Shown: positions 53,634 to 64,000, numbered from the stretch's first letter. The stretch: DNA of 64,000 nt from Parabacteroides faecalis (GCF_022809355.1 NZ_JAKZMM010000014.1:31839-95838), one strand, 5' to 3'. Made by a program: numbers and translations. The notes: a model not told the origin generated them from the letters alone.

Positions 53634-54758
53634 ATGTATTTCAAAGACATTATCGGACAAGAGGAAATCAAAAGGCATTTGATACAGACGGCACAATCGG
53701 GAGTGTTGCCTCACGCCCAGTTGTTTACCGAACCAGGTGGAAGTGGAGCCTTTGCCCTGGCCCTTGCCTATGCCCGTTATGTGAATTGTTCCCGACGGAC
53801 TGACACGGATGCGTGCGGACAATGTCCTTCGTGTTTGAAATACGACGAACTGGCCCATCCGGACCTGCACTTCGTATTTCCGATCGTTGCCAAGAAAGAG
53901 CGGAAAAAGGAAATATGCGACGATTACCTGCAGGAATGGAGAGCTTTCCTGCATGACCATACTTATTTTGGTATCGATCAATGGCTGGATGCCATGGATG
54001 CCGGTAATTCGCAAGCTTTGATCTATTCGAAGGAAAGCGATGAAATCATCCGGAAGCTAAGTCTGAAAATCTATGAAGCGGACTATCGGGTCTTATTGGT
54101 CTGGCTTCCCGAAAAGTTACACGTTAGTTGTGCCAACAAACTACTGAAACTAATCGAGGAACCTCCAGCTCATACCCTGATTCTGATGGTATCGGAACAA
54201 CCGGATTTAATCCTCGGAACGATCCAGTCGCGCACACAACGCATCAATATTCCACGGATTTTGCCGGAAGATTTGGCCAAAGCCATGCAAAGCCGCTATG
54301 GTTTGTCGCCCGAGGATGCTCATTATGTCTCGCATCTGGCGAACGGAAATTACCTGAAAGCCGTCGAAGCAATCAGTGTGAACGAAGAGACGATGTTCTT
54401 TCTGGAGCAATTCAAGACCGTAATGCGTAACTCGTGGGCCCGGAATGTAAAGGCCATGAAGGAACAGGCCGATGTACTGGCTTCAATCGGAAGGGAAAAA
54501 CAGAAGAATTACCTGGCATATTGCCAGCGACTGGTGCGCGAAAACTTTATCTACCGTTTCCAGGCGCCCGAATTGAATTATATGAATCGGGAGGAAGCCG
54601 CTTTCGCCGTCAAGTTCTCACCGTATGTCAACGAACGTAACGTTATCGACCTGATGGACGAACTGGCGAAAGCCGAACTGCATATCTCCCAAAATGTCAA
54701 TCCCAAGATGGTCTTCTTCGACCTTGCCTTACGGATTACGGTATTGATCCGCCGCTAA
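53634..54758 (+). CDS. holB: DNA polymerase III delta-prime-like clamp-loader subunit
   Basis: 374 residues of the clamp-loader AAA+ family. It opens DIIGQEEIKRHLIQTAQSG with AQLFTEPGGSGAFALALAYA, a degenerate P-loop as in delta-prime, then a zinc site with ACGQCPSCLKYDELAHPDLH, and a later SRTQRINIPRILPEDLA segment. Delta-prime does not hydrolyse ATP but helps load the beta clamp. Length is close to bacterial delta-prime. Solo gene with its own promoter, convergent with the Gfo/Idh/MocA gene. Confidence 0.82.
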   Translation: MYFKDIIGQEEIKRHLIQTAQSGVLPHAQLFTEPGGSGAFALALAYARYVNCSRRTDTDACGQCPSCLKYDELAHPDLHFVFPIVAKKERKKEICDDYLQEWRAFLHDHTYFGIDQWLDAMDAGNSQALIYSKESDEIIRKLSLKIYEADYRVLLVWLPEKLHVSCANKLLKLIEEPPAHTLILMVSEQPDLILGTIQSRTQRINIPRILPEDLAKAMQSRYGLSPEDAHYVSHLANGNYLKAVEAISVNEETMFFLEQFKTVMRNSWARNVKAMKEQADVLASIGREKQKNYLAYCQRLVRENFIYRFQAPELNYMNREEAAFAVKFSPYVNERNVIDLMDELAKAELHISQNVNPKMVFFDLALRITVLIRR

Positions 54759-55787
54759 TCAGATGGTTCTGATATGATCAGCCAGGAAAGAAACGCCCAG
54801 CTGCCGGCGAACCTCGTCAATAATCTCGATGGTGATCAGGGAATTCTCGTGGCTGTTTACTTCTGATTCCAGCTTTCCAGCCTGCACCAGATTGATAAAC
54901 TCGGCTACCTCATAATAATACTCGTCTTTATCCGTTACGACAGAAATATCTTCGACCGGTGTCAACGGACCTTTTCCAGACGAAGCCACCGGACGTGCCT
55001 GCCATGTCACCCGATTAATCTGGTTGATCTTATCCAGCATGAAGTTTCCGTCCTCTCCTTCTATTTCCGTAGGTAAAGACGAATTGGCAATCTTCGAATA
55101 CAGAACCGTTGCATTCATCCCTTCATATTCAAAGTTCACGGCACCTTGTCCGTCGGTTCCGGTAGAAAGAACAACACCCGAAACACTGATCTTATTCGGC
55201 CGGCCGAACAAGACAACCATCGGATAGACCGTATAAACGCCGATATCCATCATCGCACCATTCGACAATTCAGGTTTAAAGGCATTCAAGACAATTCCTT
55301 CCTTAAACTTATCATAACGGGAAGAATACTGGCAATAAGAAGCAAAGTAACGCCGGATCACACCTGCTTTGGGCAACGCCTCACGTAATACACGGAAATT
55401 AGGAGTCAGAGTCGGCTTCATGGCTTCCATCAAAGTAACGCCATATTGCCGGGAAGCAGCGATCATCTGCTTCACCTCGTAAGCATTCGAAGCCATCGGC
55501 TTTTCGCACAGCACATGTTTTCCGTGCTTCATGCACAAAATACTTTGGGAAGCATGTAAATAGTTCGGAGTTGCGATATAAACCGCATCAATCAGCGGAC
55601 TTGCCGCCATTTCCTCCAGCGAAGTAAATGTATAGGGAATATCATATTTGGCAGCAAATTCATTGGCTCTTTCCTGCGTACGCGAGCAAACCGCAACCAG
55701 CTCAAAACGTTCGTCTTGCTTCGCTCCGGCAATAACCCAGTCGGTGATAAAGTTCGTACCAATGACTCCAAAACGAATCTTATTCAT
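54759..55787 (-). CDS. Gfo/Idh/MocA-family oxidoreductase
   Basis: 342 residues. An NAD(P)-binding Rossmann domain (FGVIGTNFITDWVIAGAK) precedes the family catalytic segment HVLCEKPMASNAYEV (Lys of the EKP motif) and a C-terminal alpha/beta domain with GAMMDIGVYTVYPMV. Such enzymes oxidise or reduce sugars and polyols. No pathway can be named. Its stop abuts the stop of the delta-prime gene; the gap to gcvT holds only AT-rich sequence. Confidence 0.85.
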   Translation of the reverse strand: MNKIRFGVIGTNFITDWVIAGAKQDERFELVAVCSRTQERANEFAAKYDIPYTFTSLEEMAASPLIDAVYIATPNYLHASQSILCMKHGKHVLCEKPMASNAYEVKQMIAASRQYGVTLMEAMKPTLTPNFRVLREALPKAGVIRRYFASYCQYSSRYDKFKEGIVLNAFKPELSNGAMMDIGVYTVYPMVVLFGRPNKISVSGVVLSTGTDGQGAVNFEYEGMNATVLYSKIANSSLPTEIEGEDGNFMLDKINQINRVTWQARPVASSGKGPLTPVEDISVVTDKDEYYYEVAEFINLVQAGKLESEVNSHENSLITIEIIDEVRRQLGVSFLADHIRTI

Positions 55788-55908
55788 ACATAAAATGATT
55801 TATAGGATTTTACAGACAAGACATTCCAGAATAAATAAACCAGGCTTCAGATAGGATATATCCAAAACCCGGTTTACATAATCCTTTTGTATCTTATGTA
55901 TAGATGAA

Positions 55909-56994
55909 TTACTTGCGGAAAGGAGCTTTCACTACCTGAGCCTTCAGATTACGGTTACGAACCTGGATATAAATCTCAGAACCAACTTTCGAATAAGCTG
56001 TCTGAACATATCCCATACCGATACCTTTCTTCAAAACCGGCGACATTGTTCCGGAAGTAACAACACCAATGGCATTACCTTCGGCATCCACAATCGGATA
56101 ACCATGACGAGGAATACCTTTATCTACCAATTCAAAGGCACACAACTTACGGGTAACGCCTTCCTTCTTCTGACGTTCCAATTCGGCACGGTTCGTGAAG
56201 TTCTTGCCATCAACAAACTTCGTGATCCAACCCAAACCAGCTTCAATCGGAGAAGTTGTATCATCCAGATCATTACCATACAGGCAGAAGCCCATTTCCA
56301 GACGAAGCGTATCACGGGCACCCAAACCAATCGGCTTGATACCTTCCGGCTTGCCAGCTTCGAAGATAGCATTCCAGATTGTCATCGCATCACTCGGATA
56401 GAAATAAAGTTCGAAGCCACCGGCACCGGTATAACCCGTATTCGAAATGATTACCTGCTTGCATCCGGCAAATTCACCCGTAGTAAAGGCATAATACGGA
56501 ATAGCCGACAAATCAACTGGAGTCAGGCGCTGCAATACTTCCAAAGCCTTCGGTCCTTGGATAGCCAACTGAGCGATATTGTCAGACGCATTTTCCAATT
56601 CGGCACCTACTGTATTATGACTGACACACCAGTTCCAGTCTTTCTCAATGTTAGCCGCATTTACAACCAACATATATTTCTCCGGTTCATAATGATAAAC
56701 CAACAGGTCATCAACGATACCACCCTGTTCATTTGGGAAACATGTATATTGCGCTTTTCCTAATGGAAGCACGGAAGCATCATTCGACGTAACCGACTGG
56801 ATAAAAGCCAACGCATTCGGACCTTTCACCCAAAATTCGCCCATGTGAGACACATCAAATACACCGACACCATTTACCACCGTCATGTGTTCGTCGATAA
56901 TACCTGTATATTCAATCGGCATGTTATAACCTGCAAATTCATGCATCTTGGCACCCAGTGCGATATGCACGTCTGTAAAAGGAGTTGTTTTCAT
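55909..56994 (-). CDS. gcvT: glycine cleavage system aminomethyltransferase (T protein)
   Basis: 361 residues. GcvT moves the aminomethyl group from lipoylated H protein to tetrahydrofolate, yielding ammonia and methylene-THF. Family marks are [58 protein letters not shown] (folate-site Asp) and [20 protein letters not shown]. It is 48 bp from pepT, transcribed with it on the same strand. The other cleavage-system genes are not in the window. Confidence 0.96.
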   Translation of the reverse strand: MKTTPFTDVHIALGAKMHEFAGYNMPIEYTGIIDEHMTVVNGVGVFDVSHMGEFWVKGPNALAFIQSVTSNDASVLPLGKAQYTCFPNEQGGIVDDLLVYHYEPEKYMLVVNAANIEKDWNWCVSHNTVGAELENASDNIAQLAIQGPKALEVLQRLTPVDLSAIPYYAFTTGEFAGCKQVIISNTGYTGAGGFELYFYPSDAMTIWNAIFEAGKPEGIKPIGLGARDTLRLEMGFCLYGNDLDDTTSPIEAGLGWITKFVDGKNFTNRAELERQKKEGVTRKLCAFELVDKGIPRHGYPIVDAEGNAIGVVTSGTMSPVLKKGIGMGYVQTAYSKVGSEIYIQVRNRNLKAQVVKAPFRK

Positions 56995-57042
56995 TCTTTC
57001 ACGATTTAGATTTATTCTATATAGATAATATTGTTTACAAAA

Positions 57043-58263
57043 TTACTTGGTTGCCACCAATTCTGCAATCTTGACAACCGTTTCCATACTCTTCTGCAAA
57101 GAAGGAATAGGAATATATTCATAACGTCCGTGGAAATTATGACCTCCGGTAAACAGATTCGGACAAGGCAGACCCATAAACGACAGGCGTGCTCCGTCGG
57201 TTCCTCCACGAATCGGCTTGATCTGCGGTTTCACACCGACAGCTTCCATCGCTTCCGAAGCCAGATCTACAATGTATTTCTTCGGTTCCACGATTTCACG
57301 CATGTTATAATACTGATCGTGCATTTCCAAAGAAACCATACCCGGATACTTTTTACTCAACTGTGCAGTGATCTGCTCCAACAATCGTTTCTTCTGTTCG
57401 AACAACTCACGGGAATGATCACGGACAATGTACTGCAAAACGGCCTGTTCTACGCTACCGACCATTGTAGTCAAATGAAAGAATCCTTCATAACCTTCAG
57501 TTGTTTCCGGACGTTGATCTGCCGGCAACATGGAAGCAAATTCAACAGCCAGCAAAGAAGCATTTACCATCTTGTCTTTTGCTGTTCCCGGATGTACATT
57601 CCGTCCGCTGAAAACTACTTTAGCCGCTGCTGCATTAAAGTTTTCATATTCCAGCTCTCCGATTTCTCCGCCATCTACCGTATAGGCAAACTCACAGCCG
57701 AACTTTTCTACATTAAAATGATCAGCTCCAGCACCAATCTCTTCATCCGGCGTGAAACCAATCCGAATCTTTCCATGTTTGATTTCCGGATGTTCCTTTA
57801 AATAAGCCACCGCTGAAATAATGGCAGCCACTCCGGCTTTATCATCAGCACCCAACAAGGTAGTTCCGTCGGTAACAATCAAGTCTTGTCCGATATATTG
57901 TTCCATTTCCGGGAACATACGCGGTGAAAGAACAATATTCTCGGCTTCATTCAATACGATATCACCACCTGCATACGAAACGATTCGCGGTTTAACACCT
58001 TCGCCCGACATATCAGGACTCGTATCCAAATGAGAAATAAATCCGATTGTCGGTACTTCCTTATCTTCCATATTCGATGGTAAAGTAGCCATCAGATACG
58101 AATTATCATCCAAGGAAATCTCTTCCAAGCCCAAGGCTTCCAGTTCTTTTACCAATGCTTCGGCAAAGACACGCTGGCCGGATGTACTCGGAGTAATACC
58201 CGATTCTTCATCCGATTGCGTAGCAAAAGTCACATATTTTAGAAATCTATCTACTACTGTCAT
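57043..58263 (-). CDS. pepT: peptidase T (tripeptidase)
   Basis: 406 residues of the M20 zinc peptidases. It removes the N-terminal residue of tripeptides. Metal and catalytic residues are seen in [13 protein letters not shown] (His, Asp), [16 protein letters not shown] (bridging Asp), [14 protein letters not shown] (Glu pair) and [15 protein letters not shown] (last His). Length is typical. It starts upstream of gcvT in the same direction, 48 bp away. Confidence 0.95.
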   Translation of the reverse strand: MTVVDRFLKYVTFATQSDEESGITPSTSGQRVFAEALVKELEALGLEEISLDDNSYLMATLPSNMEDKEVPTIGFISHLDTSPDMSGEGVKPRIVSYAGGDIVLNEAENIVLSPRMFPEMEQYIGQDLIVTDGTTLLGADDKAGVAAIISAVAYLKEHPEIKHGKIRIGFTPDEEIGAGADHFNVEKFGCEFAYTVDGGEIGELEYENFNAAAAKVVFSGRNVHPGTAKDKMVNASLLAVEFASMLPADQRPETTEGYEGFFHLTTMVGSVEQAVLQYIVRDHSRELFEQKKRLLEQITAQLSKKYPGMVSLEMHDQYYNMREIVEPKKYIVDLASEAMEAVGVKPQIKPIRGGTDGARLSFMGLPCPNLFTGGHNFHGRYEYIPIPSLQKSMETVVKIAELVATK

Positions 58264-58428
58264 CTTTATGTTGTTTTTATAAGAAATCGATTTTCATTTA
58301 TCAGGGCTAAAATTAGGAAAAGCGGATGAATTAACCAAATAAACCGAATGACAGCTCGACCGAAAAGAGGAAAATTAAGAAAAGATAAAGGAAGACAACA
58401 GAAAGCATACAAACGGATACAAACAAAA

Positions 58429-58452
58429 AAGGATCTTCTTCCGAAGATCCTT
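58429..58452 (-). terminator. intrinsic terminator of the tRNA-His pair
   Basis: Arms AAGGATCTTC (58429-58438) and GAAGATCCTT (58443-58452) with a TTCC loop, followed on the minus strand by TTTTTTG. Confidence 0.75.
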
Positions 58453-58461
58453 CCTTTTCAG

Positions 58462-58536
58462 GGTGAAAGATGGGGCTCGAACCCACGACCCTTGGAACCA
58501 CAATCCAATGCTCTAACCAACTGAGCTACATTCACC
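58462..58536 (-). tRNA. tRNA-His (GTG), copy 1
   Basis: 75 nt on the minus strand, with encoded G-1 pairing to C73 as in tRNA-His. Anticodon loop ATTGTGGTT gives GTG, and the T-loop is GGTTCGAGCCC. The acceptor arm has one T-T mismatch at position 6-67. Identical to copy 2. Confidence 0.96.
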
Positions 58537-58569
58537 ATCATAATCTTAAACGAACCTCACCGCCTGCGG

Positions 58570-58644
58570 GGTGAAAGATGGGGCTCGAACCCACGACCCT
58601 TGGAACCACAATCCAATGCTCTAACCAACTGAGCTACATTCACC
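58570..58644 (-). tRNA. tRNA-His (GTG), copy 2
   Basis: Identical to copy 1, 33 bp upstream of it on the minus strand. Both lie downstream of one promoter and end at the 58429-58452 hairpin. Confidence 0.96.
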
Positions 58645-58683
58645 ATATCGGTCTTCAGCAGACGCTGTTTCTTTAAGACGGTG

Positions 58684-58713
58684 CAAAGGTAAGTATATTT
58701 TTTAATTCTGCAA
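58684..58713 (-). promoter_or_regulatory. promoter of the tRNA-His pair
   Basis: Minus-strand TTG (58711-58713), 19-bp spacer and TACCTTTG (58684-58691), 40 bp before the tRNA 5' end. Confidence 0.7.
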
Positions 58714-58729
58714 ACTTTTCGCGGATTTT

Positions 58730-59899
58730 TTATTCCAATACATTCTTCGAAATCCAAACTAGAGACAAAATGAATACGGTAAACCAAACGATCCAATAAC
58801 TACCATAAAGCAGAAATGTCTTCAGAATCGCTTTGCCCCAACTGCTCCGAGAATAGACCCGACGAACAGCAATGATACTATATACCAAGAAGTAAATCCA
58901 TAAAAGTCCATAAATCGCACCCAGATGACAACCCTGCCACAAAAGGATCAGCATGACCGCCGAGATAATCAGCAATACAGAATGCAGATGCAAGGCAAAA
59001 ACCAGATGCGACATATAGCCCAACTTCTCTTTCCGGAAAAACAACATCAACAACAGGGCAAAGATCGGGATCAGCAACAAGGCTATCAATGGCCAATTAG
59101 ACGAATACCAGGAAACCAAACGATTGTATTTCCATTCCGAACGCAAGTCTTTCAACTCCCGCTTCTGTTTCTTGGTAACATCTACTTGTGCCTGATGAAC
59201 CGAATCCTTTTCCAACACAAAAATGGTATCCGATTCTTCCCAGGCCTGAAACTCTTCCTGAAAGATTACTTGAGCCAACTGTACCCGAAACGTATCCTGA
59301 TAAGGAGATTCCAATAGACGTAACATAGGTTTGTATGATGACAACATAGCCGTATCCGTTACAGTCCAGATAACTGTATCCTCCAGACCGGATTGAGCCA
59401 TAACGGTTTCATACGAAGTCCAACTTCCTGCTTCTTCCGTATTTTTCAGGACTTCCCATTCGGCCATTTCCTCGGTATGAGCCTGCATCTTTTTCCAGTC
59501 ATCGAGCAACGAAAAGGCAAAGATGAAGAACAAACAGGACAAGAACATGAACAGGCGCAACGGATGCACGTACGAATTAATCTTTCCGGCATTAAACTCC
59601 CGCGTCAGAAAACCCGGACGACGGAATAAATAATATAAGGTAAGCCATACTTTACTATCGAACTGATAGACGTTCTCGAAGTATTGCTGCAGGTATTTCC
59701 AGAAAGGCTGCTCGATATCCAACGCATACTGGCCGCATTGCGAACAATACATACCTTTCAGTTTCTTTCCACAATTCTTACAATAGGTATAAGCCGGAGT
59801 CCGTTTCCGACGAACGCGCTTCAGGCGACGGTATTCGATCTGACGCGACAACGCCTCTTTCTGCTTCCGGATTTTCTCTTTCCAAGTATCTAACTTCAT
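58730..59899 (-). CDS. DUF3667 membrane protein, copy 1
   Basis: 389 residues. An N-terminal zinc ribbon (YCKNCGKKLKGMYCSQCGQ) is followed by ALDIEQPFWKYLQQYFENVY and FDSKVWLTLYYLFRRPGFLT, the DUF3667 core, then membrane segments at about 112-130 and 260-390. Function is unknown. It is a tandem paralogue of the gene upstream (15 bp gap). Confidence 0.85.
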   Translation of the reverse strand: MKLDTWKEKIRKQKEALSRQIEYRRLKRVRRKRTPAYTYCKNCGKKLKGMYCSQCGQYALDIEQPFWKYLQQYFENVYQFDSKVWLTLYYLFRRPGFLTREFNAGKINSYVHPLRLFMFLSCLFFIFAFSLLDDWKKMQAHTEEMAEWEVLKNTEEAGSWTSYETVMAQSGLEDTVIWTVTDTAMLSSYKPMLRLLESPYQDTFRVQLAQVIFQEEFQAWEESDTIFVLEKDSVHQAQVDVTKKQKRELKDLRSEWKYNRLVSWYSSNWPLIALLLIPIFALLLMLFFRKEKLGYMSHLVFALHLHSVLLIISAVMLILLWQGCHLGAIYGLLWIYFLVYSIIAVRRVYSRSSWGKAILKTFLLYGSYWIVWFTVFILSLVWISKNVLE

Positions 59900-59914
59900 T
59901 CCTCTTTCCTCCCT

Positions 59915-61144
59915 TTACACATATTCCGTAAAATCTACATGGAACAGATGGATCGCACACCAAACTAAAGTACTGATAAACACACTGCCCAGAATTAGCA
60001 TATAAAGCACATAAAGCAAACCCGTTTTTATAAAGGCCTTAATCCAGCCGGTTCGTTCATATACCTGATAAATGGCAATCCACATATACAACAGGAACAG
60101 ACTCATCAAACCCAGTGAAACTTCCTTCGTATAAGGTGTCTTGACATAATAAGCCCACAACAGATTCACCGCCACCAGCAGCAAAAGCACCGAATGTAAA
60201 TGCAGGGCAAAGGCATAATGCTTCATGTAAGGCATCTTTTCTTTCCGGAAGAACAGTTTCAGTAAAAGGGCGAAAACCGGAATCAGCAACAGCAGGATAA
60301 TGGGCAGATAAGTCGAGTACCACGACACAAAAGCCCCGAAGTTCATCTCTGTCTCGATCTTTTTCAGTTCTTTTTTCACCTCATCCGGTTCCGAACCGAA
60401 ATAAGTATCGTCTTCTGCCAAGGCATATACGCTATCCTGAGCCGTTATCGGCAACAGGTAACCTTCCTCGATCAGGATTTTCGGAACCGAAAAGCGCAAG
60501 GTATCCTCCGCATCCGATGGCAGCTGCTCACTCATGCGTCGCAACATTTTCTGCATGATTGAATCTCCACAAAAATAAATGGTGGTATCTACGGCTGCTT
60601 CACGTTCTTTCTCATTCAAATCGTCATACCAGAAATCGATCACATCTTTGGATAAATCCATCTGGAGAACCACATCCTCAGCCGATATTTCAGCAGATTC
60701 GCCCACTTCACCTTCCACAGACCAATTTATACTATCCAGCGAACTGGGAATCAAGGCAAAGAAAAACAGGAAAAACAAACACGACAAGAACATGAACAAA
60801 CGCAATGGATGTACGTACGAATTGATCTTGCCAGCATTGAATTCGCGTGTCAGGAAACCGGGACGGGTAAAAAGATAGTATAGCGTAAGCCATATCTTGC
60901 TATCAAACTGATAAACATTCTCGAAGTATTGAAGGATGTATTTCCAGAAGGGCTGCTCGATATCCAAGGCGTATTGCCCGCACTGATAACAATACATGCC
61001 GTCCAGTTTGGTACCGCAATTCTTACAATAAGTATATTGGGGAATTTTTTTTCGCCGCACACGTTTCAAACGCCTATATTCGATCTGGCGGATGATCCGC
61101 TCTTTGTGTTTTTGCAGCTTAGAGAAGATCTCTTTGTTTTTCAT
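59915..61144 (-). CDS. DUF3667 membrane protein, copy 2
   Basis: 409 residues from the ATG at 61144; a TTG 12 bp earlier is possible. The same zinc ribbon (CKNCGTKLDGMYCYQCGQ) and DUF3667 core are present, with a variable middle region (about 150-240) that differs from copy 1 and then five membrane segments. It is the first gene of the pair. Function is unknown; the duplicate suggests a heterodimer or two forms of one surface protein. Confidence 0.85.
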   Translation of the reverse strand: MKNKEIFSKLQKHKERIIRQIEYRRLKRVRRKKIPQYTYCKNCGTKLDGMYCYQCGQYALDIEQPFWKYILQYFENVYQFDSKIWLTLYYLFTRPGFLTREFNAGKINSYVHPLRLFMFLSCLFFLFFFALIPSSLDSINWSVEGEVGESAEISAEDVVLQMDLSKDVIDFWYDDLNEKEREAAVDTTIYFCGDSIMQKMLRRMSEQLPSDAEDTLRFSVPKILIEEGYLLPITAQDSVYALAEDDTYFGSEPDEVKKELKKIETEMNFGAFVSWYSTYLPIILLLLIPVFALLLKLFFRKEKMPYMKHYAFALHLHSVLLLLVAVNLLWAYYVKTPYTKEVSLGLMSLFLLYMWIAIYQVYERTGWIKAFIKTGLLYVLYMLILGSVFISTLVWCAIHLFHVDFTEYV

Positions 61145-61193
61145 CGTTAAAATCAACTTAGGTTTATATTTTCATGGCTGCCAATACATGAAA

Positions 61194-61260
61194 AAGTTTT
61201 AATCGGTAATCTATTTTCTCCATTCTCTTCAGATCACAGAAAAATTACCGATTAAAACTT
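61194..61260 (-). terminator. hairpin terminator downstream of folD
   Basis: Arms AAGTTTTAATCGGTAAT (61194-61210) and its perfect 17-bp complement (61244-61260) with a 33-base loop, 18 bp after the folD stop. Confidence 0.7.
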
Positions 61261-61278
61261 CCTACAAGTCATATCTAC

Positions 61279-62166
61279 TTATTTATAAATCTCTTTTTTT
61301 CCTGCCAACAACGTGTTTCGCATCAGTGAAATAATCGTCATCGGTCCTACTCCACCCGGAACCGGACTGATATACGAACATTTCGGAGCCACTTCGTCGA
61401 ATTTCACATCGCCGCAAAGACGGAAACCACTCTTACGGGTTGGATCAGGCACACGTGTTGTACCAACATCTACAATCACGGCTCCTTCTTTCACCATATC
61501 TGCCTTCAGGAATTCAGGAACACCCAAAGCCACGATGATGATATCTGCCTGCAGACACATCTCCTTCAGATTCTTCGAACGGCTGTGACAAACCGTTACC
61601 GTACAATCACCCGGATAAGCTTTCTGCACCATCAGCGAAGCCATCGGCTTACCCACAATGTTGCTACGGCCTAAAACCACGCAATGCTTGCCCTGTGTCT
61701 CGATATGATTCCGCTTCAACAGTTCCAAAATACCGGCCGGTGTAGCCGAAACGAAACATGGCAGACCGATTGACATACGTCCGACATTAATCGGATGGAA
61801 ACCATCCACATCCTTGCGGTAATCGATAGCCTCGATTACTTTCTGTTCAGAAATATGTTTCGGCAACGGAAGCTGAACGATAAAACCATCCACATCCGGA
61901 TCGTTGTTCAGTTCATCCACCTTACGAAGCAATTCTTCTTCGGTTACATCCGCTTCGTAACGGATCAAGGTTGACTTGAAGCCAATCTCACCACAAGTCT
62001 TCACTTTGCTGGCAACATACGTTTCGCTACCACCATCATGCCCTACCAGGATCGCAGCCAGATGCGGCACTTTACCGCCTTCCGCCTTGATGCGGGCCAC
62101 TTCTTCAGCCATCTCCTGCTTCATCTGAGCAGCAGTAGCCTTTCCATCTAACAATTTATATTCCAT
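61279..62166 (-). CDS. folD: FolD methylene-THF dehydrogenase/cyclohydrolase
   Basis: 295 residues. FolD oxidises 5,10-methylene-THF and hydrolyses the methenyl form to 10-formyl-THF. Marks are [17 protein letters not shown] (catalytic YxxxK), [14 protein letters not shown] and [14 protein letters not shown] plus VDVGTTRV. It starts 15 bp after ffh and is probably in the same message. Confidence 0.97.
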   Translation of the reverse strand: MEYKLLDGKATAAQMKQEMAEEVARIKAEGGKVPHLAAILVGHDGGSETYVASKVKTCGEIGFKSTLIRYEADVTEEELLRKVDELNNDPDVDGFIVQLPLPKHISEQKVIEAIDYRKDVDGFHPINVGRMSIGLPCFVSATPAGILELLKRNHIETQGKHCVVLGRSNIVGKPMASLMVQKAYPGDCTVTVCHSRSKNLKEMCLQADIIIVALGVPEFLKADMVKEGAVIVDVGTTRVPDPTRKSGFRLCGDVKFDEVAPKCSYISPVPGGVGPMTIISLMRNTLLAGKKEIYK

Positions 62167-62181
62167 GATATCTGATTTATT

Positions 62182-63522
62182 TTATCTTCTGAATCCGAAT
62201 CCCGGCATCTTCGGGAGTTTCATATTGCCTGATTTGGCATTAGTCAGCATACGCATCATCTTACGAGTCTCATCGAATTGCTTGAGCAGTTTGTTTACTT
62301 CTTGGATAGAAGTACCACTACCTTTGGCAATACGCTGGCGACGTGAACCATTCAAGATAGCCGGATTCTTCCGTTCTTCCGGAGTCATTGAATAGATGAT
62401 CGCTTCGATGCTCTTGAATGCATTATCATCGATATCCACATCTTTCAAGGCTTTTCCTACACCCGGAATCATCGATGCCAACTCTTTCAGGTTACCCATC
62501 TTCTTGATCTGCTGGATCTGGGCGATGAAGTCATTGAAATCGAACTGATTCTTGGCAATCTTCTTCTGCAAGCGCTTAGCCTCTTCTTCGTCGTATTGTT
62601 CCTGAGCACGTTCCACCAACGAAACGATATCACCCATACCCAAGATACGGTCAGCCATACGTTCGGGATGGAATATATCCAGCGCATCCATCTTTTCGCC
62701 GGTTCCAACGAATTTGATCGGCTTATCTACAACTGTACGGATAGACAATGCTGCACCACCACGTGTATCACCGTCTAACTTCGTCAAGACAACACCGTCG
62801 AAGTCCAACCGTTCATTGAATTCTTTCGCTGTATTGACTGCATCCTGACCGGTCATGGCATCTACGACAAACAAAGTCTCATCCGGATGGATGGCCGCCT
62901 TGATGGCCGCAATTTCCTTCATCATCTGCTCGTCGATAGCCAGACGTCCGGCTGTATCGACAATCACCAGATCGTTACCTTTTGCCTTTGCTTCCGCAAT
63001 AGCATGCTGGGCAATTTCAACCGGATTCTTATTTTCTTCTTCCAGATAAACCGGCACACCAATTTGTTCGGCCAATACCCGCAACTGTTCGATAGCGGCC
63101 GGACGATAAACGTCGCAGGCAACCAGCAACGGCTTCTTGTTTTTCTTGGTCTTCAACATATTGGCCAGCTTACCGGTGAACGTAGTCTTACCCGAACCTT
63201 GCAAACCCGACATCAGGATGACTGCCGGACGACCTTCCAGATTCAGTTCGGTAGCTGTTCCACCCATCAACTGAGCCAGTTCGTCGTGCACGATCTTAAC
63301 CATCAATTGGCTCGGCTTAACCGAAGTCAGCACATTCTGTCCCAAGGCTTTTTCTTTTACCTTGTCGGTAAATGTCTTGGCAACCTTATAATTGACATCG
63401 GCATCCAACAAGGCACGACGTACATCCTTTAATGTTTCCGCAACATTGATTTCAGTGATTTTCCCTTCACCTTTCAGCAACTTAAACGAACGCTCCAGGC
63501 GTTCACTCAGATTGTCAAACAT
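62182..63522 (-). CDS. ffh: signal recognition particle protein Ffh
   Basis: 446 residues. The N and G domains hold the SRP GTPase motifs [15 protein letters not shown] (P-loop), [27 protein letters not shown] and the C-terminal methionine-rich M domain with [17 protein letters not shown] and the final [10 protein letters not shown]. It binds signal peptides at the ribosome with 4.5S RNA and FtsY. The promoter -7 lies upstream, and folD follows. Confidence 0.98.
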   Translation of the reverse strand: MFDNLSERLERSFKLLKGEGKITEINVAETLKDVRRALLDADVNYKVAKTFTDKVKEKALGQNVLTSVKPSQLMVKIVHDELAQLMGGTATELNLEGRPAVILMSGLQGSGKTTFTGKLANMLKTKKNKKPLLVACDVYRPAAIEQLRVLAEQIGVPVYLEEENKNPVEIAQHAIAEAKAKGNDLVIVDTAGRLAIDEQMMKEIAAIKAAIHPDETLFVVDAMTGQDAVNTAKEFNERLDFDGVVLTKLDGDTRGGAALSIRTVVDKPIKFVGTGEKMDALDIFHPERMADRILGMGDIVSLVERAQEQYDEEEAKRLQKKIAKNQFDFNDFIAQIQQIKKMGNLKELASMIPGVGKALKDVDIDDNAFKSIEAIIYSMTPEERKNPAILNGSRRQRIAKGSGTSIQEVNKLLKQFDETRKMMRMLTNAKSGNMKLPKMPGFGFRR

Positions 63523-63609
63523 ACAAATTATCTATTTTTTTCGATTATCCAACTGGGAAACGTGTTTCGGGGCATTCCCAAAATCCGCTTCTTTATTTTT
63601 AATAGGGAA

Positions 63610-63617
63610 CAAAGGTA
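63610..63617 (-). promoter_or_regulatory. possible -7 promoter element of ffh
   Basis: Minus-strand TACCTTTG about 88 bp before the ffh ATG. No TTG at the -33 distance. Confidence 0.45.
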
Positions 63618-63659
63618 CTAAAAAGCGTGTAATTATCGATACAGAATACGGAAGAATCT

Positions 63660-64000
63660 GAGGATAGCCTATTTAATACCCCATAACAGGATACCTCTCT
63701 AAAAGATCGGGGAGAAGAACTTTCGCCCTTCTCCCCTACGCCTTGAAATTCGATCTGTCCTCGTTTCCCAGCGAAAGCAAATCATTATTACTATGAATGC
63801 CTAAACAAACTGAAAGTCTGTATAGGGGGGTTATCCCTTAGTTTCACAACTCTAGGATAACCATATTGTATAAAAAAGATTATTAATTATACCCGTTGGC
63901 GGAATTAAATTGATAAAATAAATATGTATAAAAGGTTGTGCTTATCGCTGATTATTAGTAGATTAGAAGTGATCAAACTATTAATTTACAATAAAGCTAT
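63660..64000. other. intergenic right end of the window
   Basis: No gene is supported. There is a stem-loop with arms GGGGAGAAG (63709-63717) and CTTCTCCCC (63728-63736), and a weaker one GGTTATCC/GGATAACC around 63829-63862. The rest is AT-rich. Confidence 0.35.

Overview
The window is chromosomal DNA of a gut-type member of the order Bacteroidales (Bacteroides/Parabacteroides-like). This rests on the repeated Bacteroidota promoter form (TTG, about 20 bp, TAnnTTTG), TonB receptor plus DUF4374 lipoprotein plus PepSY membrane genes, two DUF3667 proteins, GH78 rhamnosidases, and mobilization genes of the Bacteroides type. The species cannot be named from the sequence alone.

Region 1 (1-18,415) is an accessory island that ends at a tRNA-Phe gene. 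From left to right it holds, on the minus strand, an AT-rich defence-like block: a partial TIR/SEFIR protein, an unknown 219-residue protein, an N6-adenine DNA methyltransferase, a second Eco57I-like methyltransferase and a PLD-nuclease/SNF2 helicase. Upstream of the helicase is a 175-bp segment bounded by perfect 15-bp inverted repeats (9857-9871 and 10017-10031). It contains a consensus promoter that now points away from the defence genes. A tyrosine recombinase gene ends 32 bp beyond it. This has the layout of an invertible, phase-variable promoter in the OFF position. The recombinase is the last gene of a mobilization operon (DUF3408, MobC, relaxase, coiled-coil membrane protein). Beyond lie two small excisionase-type HTH genes, a Fic-family AMPylase with 21-bp repeats both in its promoter and in its own coding sequence, a highly structured non-coding stretch, and a CTnDOT-type integrase facing the tRNA-Phe gene. 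The left end of the island is outside the window.

Region 2 (18,574-29,310) is core and surface chromosome: thiL, lpxK, a DUF4922 HIT-like gene and a family 2 glycosyltransferase (minus strand), then an Xus-like xenosiderophore uptake operon (TonB receptor, DUF4374 lipoprotein, PepSY membrane protein) on the plus strand, followed by a terminator and a 41-42-bp tandem repeat. Region 3 (29,395-40,257) holds a secreted nitroreductase-like protein and a complete L-rhamnose locus: rhaB, rhaA, rhaT, rhaD and two GH78 rhamnosidases on the minus strand, with a divergent AraC regulator. Secreted rhamnosidases release rhamnose, RhaT imports it, and RhaA, RhaB and RhaD convert it to dihydroxyacetone phosphate and lactaldehyde.

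Region 4 (40,310-49,751) carries a DEDDh exonuclease, a MATE pump, an arginase-fold enzyme, a flavin reductase broken by an in-frame stop, an alcohol dehydrogenase, a lipocalin, two identical tRNA-Cys genes, rfbC-rfbB for dTDP-rhamnose, and a LysR regulator beside a YeiH-type exporter broken by a one-base frameshift. Region 5 (49,970-53,238) is a four-gene operon (nucleotidyltransferase, ATP-grasp-like, CDP-alcohol phosphatidyltransferase, HAD phosphatase) that probably makes a phospholipid headgroup. Region 6 (53,384-64,000) is housekeeping: a DNA polymerase III delta-prime-like gene, a Gfo/Idh/MocA oxidoreductase, gcvT, pepT, two tRNA-His genes, paired DUF3667 membrane proteins, folD and ffh.
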